Of a DNA stretch of 64,000 bases, positions 28,099 through 36,658 are shown piece by piece. A program made the position numbers and the translations under genes. Location of the stretch: contig CAXBHL010000003.1 of assembly GCA_963975575.1 (NCBI GenBank), positions 62,001 to 126,000 on the forward strand, read 5' to 3'. This DNA comes from UBA6054 sp963975575. Its GTDB lineage: Bacteria; Planctomycetota; Phycisphaerae; Phycisphaerales; UBA1924. The notes under the pieces are model-generated. The model was not told where the DNA came from and ran no database searches. It worked only from the letters and a program-made list of their open reading frames with translations. The first letter of the stretch is position 1, and each line of letters begins with the position of its first letter.

Positions 28099-29565
28099 TC
28101 AGTGCCCTCCATGATGGTGCATGCCCGGCATGCTCTCGCCGGCAGTGTCGTTGTTCATTGAATCTATCGGTGTGTCTGTGTCGTCTGGCATCGCCACGCC
28201 CTGAGTTTCAGGGAGACGGCCGCCAACCGCCTGCTCAAGCTGCACGCGGACCTCCCAGTAGCGTTTGACGCTGTCGAGGTACTCTCGGTACGCGGCGATG
28301 CTCTCTCGCTTGCTGGCGAGCAGATCAAAGGTGTCCACGAGCATGAAGTTGTATTGCTCCTGGGTGAGCGCCGTGATGCGCTCTCTCAGGGGCACGATCG
28401 TGTCGCGATACTGCTCAGCTTGGTAACGAGCGGCGAAGAGCCGGTTCCGGAGACGGCGCACATCCGCACGTGTCCGGATCGCCAGCCCTTCGAGCTTTGC
28501 TTCCGCTGCAAGTAGCGCCGCATCGAGGCGGGCGATCTCTCCTTGCCGCTGGTTGAAGATTGGCAGTTCAAGTGCAAGTTGTGGACCGAAGACCCACTGG
28601 CCGTCGGTATCGCGCGATGCATTGGCGCCGATCTCGGCGCTCAGGAGATATCGCCAGTCGCGCTGAAGACCTGCGGCCTTCGAGATCGCTTCGAACTCTT
28701 TCGCCGACGCCGCCAGGTCGAGGCGTTGATGAATGGCCAGCGACTCAAGCTCGCCGAGGTCAGGCTCGGAAGTTGGCAACGGGGGGAGTCGGTCTTCGAT
28801 CGACCATTGGGTTTGCGTACCCCACAAGCCGAGCTGCGCGTTCAGTCGCTCGCGAGAATCCGCGACTTCTGCGAGGCTTCGAGCGTACTCAACGCGACTC
28901 TGCTCGTAGAGCGATTGTTCGTTGGCGAGCGCCAGATCGCTCAGGTTGCCCGCATCGTGGACTCGCGTGGCGAACTCGTAGGACGCCTCCGCGGCGGTCG
29001 CGATTTCACGGAGCATCGCCGACATGTTCTCGGCCGCCTGGAGATCCAGGAACACGAGCCGCGTCTCGGTCGCCGTGCTGAGCACGGCATCCGCTACCGA
29101 GAGCACCTCGGCATCGAGCTGGACCGTCGCGATATCTTTCCGTGCCGGGGTGATGAGCCACTGGAGGATGTTCAGGGTGAGCCCGAAGTCAAGCCCAGTG
29201 ATGCTCGGCGGCCTATCCGGGAACCCGACACCGACGGAGAGCCCCGGGTTGTCCAGGAGCCCGGCTTCGACGAGGTCGGCCTCCGCGAAACCGACGCGGG
29301 CGTACTCTGCCCGCAACTCCCTGTTGTTGACCAGAGCAATCGCAACGGCGCGTTCCATATCGAGCGGCTGAGACAAGATCGCGGCAACCCGATCGTCGAT
29401 TCGATCCTGAGCCTCCGCCGAGGTCGGCCATTCCGGGGCCGACGCCACCCGATCGGCAACCGCTGATTGAACCTGGTCAAAGTGTCGGTCGACCGGCACG
29501 GTCGAGCATCCCGCGAGAATCACCCCGGAGGTAATAACGGCGGGAAGAATGAGCAAATATCTCAT
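28099..29565 (-). CDS. TolC-family outer-membrane efflux lipoprotein
   Basis: A 488-residue protein with lipobox LAGC (Cys at about residue 20) and the two long helical repeats of outer-membrane factors; NNRELRAEY and LALANEQSLYEQ-type helices are visible. A His-rich C-terminal tail (MPGMHHHGGH) is unusual and may bind copper. No adjacent RND pump or membrane-fusion gene is present in this cluster, so it either pairs with another exporter or with the CzcBA pair at 48-53 kb, which already has its own CzcC. It overlaps the HMBD lipoprotein gene by 4 bases. Confidence 0.85.
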   Translation of the reverse strand: MRYLLILPAVITSGVILAGCSTVPVDRHFDQVQSAVADRVASAPEWPTSAEAQDRIDDRVAAILSQPLDMERAVAIALVNNRELRAEYARVGFAEADLVEAGLLDNPGLSVGVGFPDRPPSITGLDFGLTLNILQWLITPARKDIATVQLDAEVLSVADAVLSTATETRLVFLDLQAAENMSAMLREIATAAEASYEFATRVHDAGNLSDLALANEQSLYEQSRVEYARSLAEVADSRERLNAQLGLWGTQTQWSIEDRLPPLPTSEPDLGELESLAIHQRLDLAASAKEFEAISKAAGLQRDWRYLLSAEIGANASRDTDGQWVFGPQLALELPIFNQRQGEIARLDAALLAAEAKLEGLAIRTRADVRRLRNRLFAARYQAEQYRDTIVPLRERITALTQEQYNFMLVDTFDLLASKRESIAAYREYLDSVKRYWEVRVQLEQAVGGRLPETQGVAMPDDTDTPIDSMNNDTAGESMPGMHHHGGH

Positions 29566-29984
29566 GGATTCCCTCCGTGGTCATGTGAAGGCTGCGATGC
29601 TTTCGATGGCACGAGTTGCATCCCGCACTTGGGACAAGTGCCGGGCCGATCCGAACGGACATCGGCGTGCATCGGGCAGGTGTACACCGTGAGCCCGCCC
29701 TCGCTTGTACTGCCTGAACTGTCGTGGCTCATGCCCGCCATTCCGTGCATGTCCATGTCATCCCCATGAGAGCCATGCTCGCTCGTCGGCACGAGCGGAT
29801 GAGCGAACGGGTTGTCTGGCGGTGAGAACGCAACAGATGTACTGTCGGCGTTGGCCGGGTGACCAGGGGTCGGAGCCTGAACAGCTCGCGTGCTGACGCA
29901 GCCGGTGAGCGTGACAACAACAGACGCTATGAGCAAGCCCTCGCCCAACGCAGGTAGGTTTGGTCGTCCGTATTTACCATGCAT
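29562..29984 (-). CDS. Lipoprotein with heavy-metal-binding (HMBD) domain
   Basis: A 140-residue protein with a signal peptide ending in a lipobox (LTGC), a His/Met/Asp-rich middle (HGSHGDDMDMHGMAGMSHD) and a C-terminal HMBD module, YTCPMHADVRSDRPGTCPKC-GM. This module is found at the N-terminus of some CusB and CzcB adaptors and binds Cu or Zn. Here it is a stand-alone lipoprotein. The ATG at 29984 overlaps the upstream gene's TAA; an alternative in-frame ATG lies at 29999. A periplasmic metal sponge or carrier is the likely role. Confidence 0.8.
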   Translation of the reverse strand: MHGKYGRPNLPALGEGLLIASVVVTLTGCVSTRAVQAPTPGHPANADSTSVAFSPPDNPFAHPLVPTSEHGSHGDDMDMHGMAGMSHDSSGSTSEGGLTVYTCPMHADVRSDRPGTCPKCGMQLVPSKASQPSHDHGGNP

Positions 29985-30846
29985 AGTGATTGATCCCATA
30001 CACAAGGGCGCCGCCGAAGAAGCCCGCAGCGCCGACAAGGCTTGTTGTGAAAAACAGACTGGCTCGGTACCAGAATGCCGGAGGTGATCCTGACTTGGCC
30101 CGAGACATCCGCAGGTAAAACACCAGGGTGACGAGCGACAGGGCCGCGGTCCCCGTGCCGAGCCACCGATGGGTCGCTTGAACCCAGTCGCTGTCCCAGA
30201 GCGCGACCCCCCCGTTGAACCAGCCGAGGGTTGCAGCGCCAAGGGCTCCGAGCGTCCCGAGTACCAGGCAGAACCCTGCAGCAAGACGGAACCACTCCTT
30301 TCGAGTGAAGATCATGCCGATCTCGGCAACCGCCGCCCCGATCAGCAAGCCGATCGGCAGGTGCGTCGCGGGAGGATGGAGCTTCCCGATCCATACGGCA
30401 AGCTTCGATCGACCTTCACTCTCGTGCGAATGCTCGTGATCATGTTCCGCCTCATGCGTGCCAGCGTTTGCAGACGCGGGCGTCGCTTCGTCAGCATGTT
30501 CGTGGCTTTCATCATGATCCGCATGCTCATGCGGATCCTCTGAATCCTGCGCTGCCTGCGAGAATGACACCGGCAGATTGGCGACATATGCGGCTGGATC
30601 CGCTTGGAACTTCGTCAGGCATTTCCGACAGCAGAAGCCGATGGTCTTGCCCTCGTACGAGGCAGTGAAGCGAGGGTCCACGGCCTCGTCTGTTGTCACC
30701 GGACAGGTGGCATTGACCGGCCCGTCTTCCCCACCGACTTGGACCGGAGGGGAAGACTGGGCCCAGACCGGCGCGGCAAGGACAGCCAGGATGACCAGCA
30801 CGCCCAGCCAAGCGAAGCGTCGAATGTGAAGATTCTCGAATGTCAT
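29974..30846 (-). CDS. Secreted YHS/TRASH-like domain fused to DUF2231 membrane domain
   Basis: A 290-residue protein. A signal peptide (residues 1-29) is followed by a TRASH/YHS-like unit with NATCPVTTDEAVDPRFTASY, then IGFCCRKCLTKFQADP. A long His/Glu/Asp-rich linker (about residues 100-145) comes next, and then four hydrophobic helices of a DUF2231-like domain (KLHPPATHLPIGLLIGAAVA). The HPPATHLPIG motif is typical of DUF2231. The fusion couples a periplasmic metal site to a membrane part of unknown function. It lies 25 bases after the four-repeat protein gene. Confidence 0.75.
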   Translation of the reverse strand: MTFENLHIRRFAWLGVLVILAVLAAPVWAQSSPPVQVGGEDGPVNATCPVTTDEAVDPRFTASYEGKTIGFCCRKCLTKFQADPAAYVANLPVSFSQAAQDSEDPHEHADHDESHEHADEATPASANAGTHEAEHDHEHSHESEGRSKLAVWIGKLHPPATHLPIGLLIGAAVAEIGMIFTRKEWFRLAAGFCLVLGTLGALGAATLGWFNGGVALWDSDWVQATHRWLGTGTAALSLVTLVFYLRMSRAKSGSPPAFWYRASLFFTTSLVGAAGFFGGALVYGINHYAW

Positions 30847-30871
30847 CTAACTGTCCTTTCAGTAGACCGGC

Positions 30872-31867
30872 TCAGCCGCCGTGATCGTGATCGCCGTGGC
30901 CGCCCGCGGCGCCGTGCTCACCGTGTTCGTCATGACCTTGCGCCTCGTGAGGCATGAACTTGCCCTTGGCCTGCCACGCCTTGTCAACCGCGCTCAGGTA
31001 CTTGGTCGGATCGGCTTGGACCTTCGGCTTGCACATCGGGCAGCACAGGCGGACGAGTCGGCCGGCAACGACCATGTCAACGGGGTCGCCCATGTCCCCG
31101 AGCTTCTGCCCGCTCACAGGGCAAGTGTCCAGCGGGTAATTCTGGCGCTGCGCGTCGATCGTTGCCTTGTCGAGCGACTCAATGAACTTCTTCGGGTCGG
31201 CCTTGAACTTGCTCTTGCACATGTTGCAGCAGAGCCGGACGAGGCGGTTGCCGTACACGAAGTTGATGGCGATGTCCTCGCCGTCCTCGGTCAGCGCCTC
31301 GCCCGAGACAACGCACTCCTCGGCGGGGTAGTAACGCATCTGGTCCTTGACGATCGTTTCGTCAACCTTCTTCCAAGAGGCGTCGAGGTCTGCCTGAAAC
31401 TTCTTGATGCACGCGGGGCAGCAGAAGCGGACCTCGCGTCCGTCGTACTTCTTGACGACCGGGTCACCCATCGAGCCGAGCTTCTCGCCAGAGATGGGGC
31501 AGGTGTCGAGCGGGTACGGATCGGTCCAGATATTCGCGTCCGCGCCCCCGGCAGGTTGGGCGTGCTCCGTGCCCGGCTCCCGATGCGCCACGGCCAGCGC
31601 GACGAACTCGTCCTTGCGGGACTCGTCCCAGCCGAGGAACTCCTTGCCGCAGCCCGGGCAACACAGCCCGATGGTCTTGCCCTTGTACTCGACGGTGCCG
31701 GCCGAAGCCTCGACCGGCTCCTTGCCCACCGGGCACATTGTGTTGACCGGAGAGTTCTTTGATGCCTGGGAATGCTCCGCGTGCCCTTCATGCTGGGCGA
31801 GCGCGGTGGATGTGAGTGCCGTGAGGCACACGGCCGCAAACAGTTGAGTGAAACGAATCGATGACAT
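30872..31867 (-). CDS. Secreted protein with four YHS/TRASH-like metal-binding repeats
   Basis: A 331-residue protein with signal peptide (cleavage near ALAQ, residue 25) and four repeated units, each a CP/CV-x-G motif and then a CC-x2-C motif: Cys45 with Cys69-70/73; Cys123 with 149-150/153; Cys185 with 213-214/217; Cys249 with 275-276/279. The C-terminus is His-rich (HDEHGEHGAAGGHGDHDHGG). The ATG at 31867 has AAGGAG 6 bases upstream. Four tandem sites in a soluble periplasmic protein suggest high-capacity copper storage. I do not recognise a named family with exactly this build. Confidence 0.75.
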   Translation of the reverse strand: MSSIRFTQLFAAVCLTALTSTALAQHEGHAEHSQASKNSPVNTMCPVGKEPVEASAGTVEYKGKTIGLCCPGCGKEFLGWDESRKDEFVALAVAHREPGTEHAQPAGGADANIWTDPYPLDTCPISGEKLGSMGDPVVKKYDGREVRFCCPACIKKFQADLDASWKKVDETIVKDQMRYYPAEECVVSGEALTEDGEDIAINFVYGNRLVRLCCNMCKSKFKADPKKFIESLDKATIDAQRQNYPLDTCPVSGQKLGDMGDPVDMVVAGRLVRLCCPMCKPKVQADPTKYLSAVDKAWQAKGKFMPHEAQGHDEHGEHGAAGGHGDHDHGG

Positions 31868-32005
31868 GTCATACTCCTTCGCCCGATGAAGGCGAATTGA
31901 GAACAGGGATCGGGCCTGACGACGTGTCAGGCGGCTGAGTTGTGGAACAAATGCAGCGCGCAACACCACCCCGCCGTGAACACGCGGGGTAGCCAGGTCG
32001 GTCTG

Positions 32006-32461
32006 CTAGATGATCAGCGCGCAGTGCAGGCGCAACAGCGAAGTCGATGGTCGAGGAATCGCTGCGACGCTGAAAAACGTCCGTACCGGAGCATCGGGAA
32101 GCCAGTACCCCGGATCGAAGCTCGGCAGAACATGAACGAGTGCCCCACCCGAGAGATCGGGCATCGTCGGACTCTCAGGCAGTTGCTTGGCCTGCTCGTG
32201 CTGGGCACAATCGCACGGGCCGTCGTCGTCACACGGAGTGGATTGACCATCGGACCCTGGCGTGCAACCCCCATGGCTCGGCGAGTGGTCGTGTGCGTGC
32301 TGCTCCGCGGACTCATGATCACCGGACTTAAGGACCGACTGAATCCCGGACAGGCCATCCAGCGCCCGGAGAACCACCTGCCCCTCGCAACAGCAGAAAG
32401 GCACCGCAACCAGCAGCAGGGCCGCGATCATGGTACGGAATGGGGGAGCAAGCAGTCGCAT
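32006..32461 (-). CDS. Small secreted Cys/His-rich protein, first gene of the copper cluster
   Basis: A 151-residue protein with an N-terminal hydrophobic signal (MIAALLLVAVPFCCC), a His/Cys/Asp-rich middle (EQHAHDHSPSHGGCTPG, CDDDGPCDCAQH) and a hydrophobic C-terminus ending STSLLRLHCALII. A second protein of similar build begins the CzcCBA operon at 46384 and ends RLSLTSIVLIL. It is not recognised as a characterised family. It leads the whole minus-strand cluster, which suggests a role in sensing or first capture of the metal. Confidence 0.6.
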   Translation of the reverse strand: MRLLAPPFRTMIAALLLVAVPFCCCEGQVVLRALDGLSGIQSVLKSGDHESAEQHAHDHSPSHGGCTPGSDGQSTPCDDDGPCDCAQHEQAKQLPESPTMPDLSGGALVHVLPSFDPGYWLPDAPVRTFFSVAAIPRPSTSLLRLHCALII

Positions 32462-32879
32462 GGATGTACTATTCTAGACAACGCGGACGTTGCCTATTCT
32501 ATTCCCGACCATGATGACTGTAAATTCATCCGATGCTTTGGGCTCATGGCCCCCAATTCGGGGCATGGCTGCCTGTCCGGGACCCGTTGCACGACCACGT
32601 TGGTCGTCAGAGCAAGCGGTTTAGTCCAATCCAAACCCTGTTTGAGTAGCTCCGAAAGACGTGCTACTCATAGCGTGACGGCGCCCGCCGCCCATCAGAC
32701 TTGAGTGTGCGTGTTGCGTGCCCCGGGTCGCCGTCCATCGTCCTTTCACATCGCTGAGTCGGGTCGAGAAGTCGCCCGCTGGTTTCGCTGCGTTGAGCGT
32801 CGCTCGTCGCAGGGAAGCCGGTGGTGCACGCACGGTTTCACACAAGGTTCAGCAACACCCACAAGCGAAAGGACACACC
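32462..32879. other. Divergent regulatory gap before the copper cluster
   Basis: No gene is supported in these 418 bases. On the minus strand a TAGAAT -10-like box (32476-32471) stands 9 bases before the ATG at 32461, which would give an almost leaderless mRNA. Upstream of it is the inverted repeat CAACG-CGGA-CGTTG (32479-32492), flanked by ATTCTA direct repeats (32471, 32496), a possible operator. No good -35 box was found. The region next to the DUF932 gene holds nothing recognisable. Confidence 0.4.
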
Positions 32880-33920
32880 ATGGGACAGATTCTCAAGCGG
32901 GCTCACGACGAGCTCTTCCGTCGATCGGAGGACGAGTCGTTCGCCACCATGCAGGAACTCTGGCAGCACTGCTACGAGAGCCGCCAGAACAGCGAGGTGC
33001 TCTGGCACCGCCCGCAGGACATGGCCGCCGTGCCGTTCGACCAGCGGCTCGAACTCGCCGTTACCCCCGCCGACACTCGGCGACTCAACAGCTGGTCGTT
33101 CGGCCAGCTCTGCCAGCTCTCCGGCGTCAGCCGCGACACCGTCAACCGGCTCAGCCCGGAGACGGCGTCGAAGGTCTTTGAGGAGACCCTGCCGCGGAGC
33201 GACAAGCCGCTCCAGGTCTACGCCGAGGGGCAACAGGTCCGCTCGATTCACGGGGCCAGCTACACGCGGCTCCACAACGTGGACCTGCTCACGATGCTCC
33301 GGGAGTTCGCGACGGACTTCACGCCGCCGCAGGAGTCTGGAGCACCCGACACGAAGGGAGCCAGCGGGCTCTACTGCGGGGAGCAGGACATGTTCTGCTT
33401 CCTCATCGACCCGACCGGATGGACGGAGATCAACGGCGAAGCGTTCGCTCCGGGCTTCTTCGTCTGGAACAGCGAGGTCGGCAAACGGTCCGTCGGTGTG
33501 CAGACGTTCTGGTTCCAGGCGGTGTGCCGGAATCACATCGTCTGGGACGCGATCGAGGTCGTCGAGTTCAGCCGCAAGCACACGGCGAACGTCCACGACT
33601 CGCTCGGACAGATTCGCACGATCATCGAGCGTCTCGTCGAGAAGCGGGACGAACGACGCGACGGGTTCGCCGCCGTCGTCAAGAAGGCCATGACCAAGCG
33701 GCTCGGCGACGATGCCGACGAGGTCATGAAGGTGCTCACCCGGCACGGGGTCACCCGACAGCTCGGCAAGGAGGCTCTTGAGCTCGCACGCGAGCAGGGA
33801 GCGTTCACGATCTTCGCGATGGTCGACGCCCTCACCCGGATCGCGGGCCGGCTTCGCCACGCGGGTGACCGCTCGGAGGTTGACCAGAAGGCATCGTCGC
33901 TGCTCGCACTCGCGAAGTAG
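32880..33920 (+). CDS. DUF932-like phage/plasmid protein
   Basis: A 346-residue soluble protein that resembles the DUF932 / phage-plasmid-like family by its central VRSIHGASYTRLHNVDLL segment and the later GLYCGEQDMFCFLIDP and FWFQAVCRNHIVWDA strands. The family is common on plasmids, ICEs and phages and is usually near conjugation or anti-restriction genes; its biochemical role is unknown. The ATG at 32880 has a weak GGA upstream. It opens the plus-strand mobile-element section, and its GC content is higher than that of the metal modules. Confidence 0.7.
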   Translation: MGQILKRAHDELFRRSEDESFATMQELWQHCYESRQNSEVLWHRPQDMAAVPFDQRLELAVTPADTRRLNSWSFGQLCQLSGVSRDTVNRLSPETASKVFEETLPRSDKPLQVYAEGQQVRSIHGASYTRLHNVDLLTMLREFATDFTPPQESGAPDTKGASGLYCGEQDMFCFLIDPTGWTEINGEAFAPGFFVWNSEVGKRSVGVQTFWFQAVCRNHIVWDAIEVVEFSRKHTANVHDSLGQIRTIIERLVEKRDERRDGFAAVVKKAMTKRLGDDADEVMKVLTRHGVTRQLGKEALELAREQGAFTIFAMVDALTRIAGRLRHAGDRSEVDQKASSLLALAK

Positions 33921-34258
33921 CGGCGGTCATCTGGTCGGAAGGACTCGTGCACCACCGGACCTTCCCTCCACCCACACGCCAGTTCCATCAGCCCAGCCAC
34001 CCAATCTCACAGCACGGCTCAAGCCTCGGGGAGCCCGTCCGCAGGCCCCGGCCAGCGGCTGCCCTATCGACCGTCGCCCTCTCGCTTCGCTCGGCAGGGC
34101 GAGCGACGGCCGACAGGGTCCCGAGCCGCAGGCCTTCCGAGCGATACGTCATTGAAATTGAGGAGCTCGCTCCAGCAGCAGGCCCCAGTGTCGAGTAGAA
34201 TCCAGCAGTAACGAGTACATTGAAGCCCGCCCGGTCCCCTTACTGCTTGGGATACACG
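33921..34258. other. Gap between DUF932 gene and excisionase-like remnant
   Basis: 338 bases without a recognisable gene. CCGTCGCCCT near 34067 and AGGGCGAGCGACGG near 34097 form an imperfect inverted repeat. Nothing else stands out. Confidence 0.4.
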
Positions 34259-34441
34259 ATGCCCGCAGAGCCAGAGCAGGTCATGACGATTGAAGAGCTC
34301 GCGGCCTACCTCAAGGTCGCGAAGTCCACGCTCTACAAACTCGCTCAGGAGGGGAAGGTGTCGCTGGGTACCGGGCGTGGCAGAAGCTGGGCCGTCAGGT
34401 ACGCAAGGGCGAGAAGGGCATCACCATCATTGCCCCGATGA
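34259..34441 (+). pseudogene. Truncated excisionase-family helix-turn-helix gene
   Basis: The first 35 residues read as an excisionase/MerR-like DNA-binding domain: EQVMTIEELAAYLKVAKS, then TLYKLAQEGKV. The usual continuation (PGxKVGRxWRF) is missing. After GKV the frame enters the ArdC-like gene out of frame and ends in a basic nonsense tail. A deletion therefore seems to have fused the head of one gene to the body of the next near 34357-34366. If translated, the product might still have a DNA-binding helix-turn-helix. Confidence 0.6.
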
Positions 34442-35004
34442 TGCTCAAGAACGACAGCGATAACGGCGGCGACCCCGAGAAGGTGCTCCGCTTCAAAGCG
34501 GCCAGCGTCTTCGACCTGTCGCAGACCGATGGCGAGGAGCTGCCCGAACCCGCCGCGATGCATGGCACGCCCGGCGAGCACCTGGAGCTGCTCCGCGACT
34601 TCGTGGCGTCCATCGGCATCACGCTCGACACCGTCGATGACCTCGGCGGGCCGCTCGGCGTGAGCCGCGGTGGCTCCATCACGTTGCAAGCAGGCCTCGG
34701 CGATGCCGAGTGCTTCTCGGTGCTGGTGCACGAGTTGGCTCACGAGATGCTGCACCACGGCGAGAACGCTCAGCGTGGCGACAAGGCCACGCGTGAACTC
34801 GAAGCCGAAGCGACCGCACACGCCGTGTGCACCGGCATCGGGCTCACGCCCGGCACCGCGTGCAGCGACTACATCCAGAGCTACGGCGGCAACGCCGAGC
34901 TGCTGTCCAAGGTGCTCGACCGCGTCCAGAAGACCGCGGCCCGCATCCTCGACGCGGTGCTCCTCCCGGCGGATGAGCACATCACCGAGCAGGCCGCGGC
35001 GTGA
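34363..35004 (+). pseudogene. 5'-truncated ArdC-like anti-restriction metalloprotease
   Basis: From the fusion point the frame reads GYRAWQKLGRQVRKGEKGIT, the end of the ArdC N-terminal ssDNA-binding domain, and continues into a C-terminal zinc peptidase domain with HELAHEMLHH (codons near 34729-34758) and RELEAEATAHAVCTGIGL. The first part of the ssDNA-binding domain is gone. ATGs at 34438 and 34441 could start a peptidase-only protein of about 188 residues, so a product may still be made. ArdC proteins protect incoming DNA from restriction. Confidence 0.7.
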
Positions 35005-35028
35005 CACAAGTTTCGGGTGCCCGCGGCT

Positions 35029-35114
35029 GGTCCCGCCGGCCGTGGATGCTCCGCCCTCTCGTGATTCGACGGGAGAGCAACAACAACGAATACACGACGC
35101 CAGCCGGCGGGACC
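35029..35114. repeat. Long-loop inverted repeat before a short truncated gene
   Basis: GGTCCCGCCGGC (35029-35040) and GCCGGCGGGACC (35103-35114) are perfect 12-base complements separated by 62 bases. They lie in the leader of the short gene at 35141. They may form an mRNA hairpin or mark an old recombination site. Confidence 0.5.
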
Positions 35115-35140
35115 GGCGGGCGTCGACATGGAGGAACACC

Positions 35141-35413
35141 ATGAACGCAACAACAACAGCAAAGACATCTTCGGAGCCGGTGGTCATCCCGGATTCTGTG
35201 ACTCAGTGCATCGAACTCCTCGGGGCTGACAATGTGCTCGACTTGAGCGGCATTGCGAGGGAAGTCGGATTACCGACCAAGCCCGAAGAGCATGGTCTCG
35301 CCCTCCTTGCGGAGGTCCTCGTTGTCGGCCTCATTCATCCACACGCGGAGCAGATCGAGGATCTTCGTCTGCTCGCCCTCGGCGTGCTCGTTCAGGTAGC
35401 CCCACGGGTGTAG
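35141..35413 (+). pseudogene. 3'-truncated small gene running into antisense helicase sequence
   Basis: The frame starts with a good site (GGAGG 8 bases before the ATG) and reads NATTTAKTSSEPVVIPDSV and TQCIELLGADNVLDLSGIAR, which looks like real coding sequence of an unidentified small mobile-element protein. From about 35270 onward it lies opposite the helicase fragment, and the reading there is only the antisense of that gene. The true C-terminus has therefore been lost. Confidence 0.5.
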
Positions 35414-36198
35414 AACCGTCGGTACTCCTCCGCAGTTGCCTGAGCAGCAGCAGGATCGATGTGCGTGAAGAGTCGCTTGGCAAGGACTGAGGAGAGTTCT
35501 TCACTGCTGACAGGAGTTTCGACCTTGGCGTCACGGGCGATGACGCTCTGGATGCTATCGAGCGCTTCCGCGTTCGCGAGCTGCCTCAGTCGCTCTTCTC
35601 GCTGCAACAGTCCGGTGGAAACGATGATGAGCTCACGATCGAACAGAGAGCGTCTTTCCTCAATGTCCTCTGTGTTGTCGTCCTGGCCCGGTGGCACAAG
35701 ATAGCTGACACGGGCACCGTTGCCGTTCGATCTCGCGATGCCGAAAGGCATGAGGAACTTCCGCATCATCTCGCCACGCCACTGCCGTACCAAACTCGCC
35801 GGCGGACAGATCAGGATGCGGCGGGCCCGCCCCGACAACCACAACGCCCGGAAGGCAAGCCCGTTCTCGATGGTCTTACCGAGACCGACCTCGTCGCAGA
35901 GCAGATAGCCATACGGATACGTCTCGACCAACCGCCGAGCCACGATCTCCTGGTGGGGCCACGGCTTGATCGGGGCGGTATAGATGCCCACGGTCTCCCC
36001 GCCGACCATCTTCGGGGCGTGCTTGATGAACGCGAACCGCAGCCACTCGATCGGCGACGGCTTGATGGGCGGCTTGCCGACGAGGTCTCGCAACTCCACG
36101 GCGATGTCAGTCCACAGGACGTCGCGAGGGCCGTGCTCGATCTCACCCGCGGCGGCCAAGCGGCGGCGAAGCCGGCAGGCGAGAAGAAGGCCAAGCAC
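35270..36198 (-). pseudogene. Fragment of a SNF2-type helicase with frameshift
   Basis: On the minus strand the frame holds a helicase N-terminal core: LLCDEVGLGKTIENGLAFRA (Walker A region) and RRILICPPASLVRQWRGEMM (motif Ia), preceded by IEWLRFAFIKHAPKMVGGET. After EEYRRFYT a frameshift near 35400 leads to a stop at 35392. In the next frame the reading continues HPWGYLNEHAEGEQTKILDL to a stop at 35270. The DEAH motif region and the whole second RecA domain are not found, so the gene is incomplete. SNF2 helicases of this kind occur in defence systems such as DISARM, but nothing else of such a system is here. Confidence 0.6.
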
Positions 36199-36210
36199 GG
36201 CGACAACGCG

Positions 36211-36615
36211 ATGCTCTATGAGCCCGGCACAACCGACGAGGTGCTGCCAACCGGAAAGGCCGTCGAGAAGGGCTGGATCACCGCCCCCAAGAAGTTCCTG
36301 AAGATCGACGGCTTCGCGGGACGCGACAAGGTCTTCCCAGTCCTCAAGCGTCTCAGCAGCCTCGCGGAGTCTCTGCTCGTCACGCCGGAAGCTCTTCAGG
36401 GACTGCTCGCCTGCGACTTGTACAGCGACATGCCGTTCGACATCGCAAACACTTTGCGAGACGCACTCGGCGAGCTGCGTGCAATGATGTGGCGGGAGCC
36501 GTGCAAAGGAGAGTTGATCTTCTTCGACCAGACTGAGGTTGAGTTCTCTATGACACTGCTCGTACGTCGGAATATCGACTCGCCGCAGCCATACACGCTC
36601 GTCACACTACGATGA
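36211..36615 (+). CDS. Hypothetical protein
   Basis: A 134-residue open frame from the ATG at 36211 (LYEPGTTDEVLPTGKAVEKG, WITAPKKFLKIDGFAGRDKV), ending in a C-terminal LLVRRNIDSPQPYTLVTLR. Codon use looks coding. It lies directly head-to-head with the helicase fragment and could itself be a truncated part of a longer protein, since in-frame upstream codons are open. Not recognised. Confidence 0.4.
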   Translation: MLYEPGTTDEVLPTGKAVEKGWITAPKKFLKIDGFAGRDKVFPVLKRLSSLAESLLVTPEALQGLLACDLYSDMPFDIANTLRDALGELRAMMWREPCKGELIFFDQTEVEFSMTLLVRRNIDSPQPYTLVTLR

Positions 36616-36658
36616 GCCCGGGGGTATGGCATAGTTCCGAACCAAAGAGGTGACCGCA

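Noticed and set aside
32838..33860. A minus-strand open frame opposite the DUF932 gene
   Set aside because: Low-complexity Leu/Glu/Arg/Asp reading; the DUF932-like product is on the plus strand.
35270..36198. A DISARM defence system around the SNF2-type helicase
   Set aside because: The helicase is a fragment, and no methyltransferase, DUF1998 or phospholipase-D gene is nearby.
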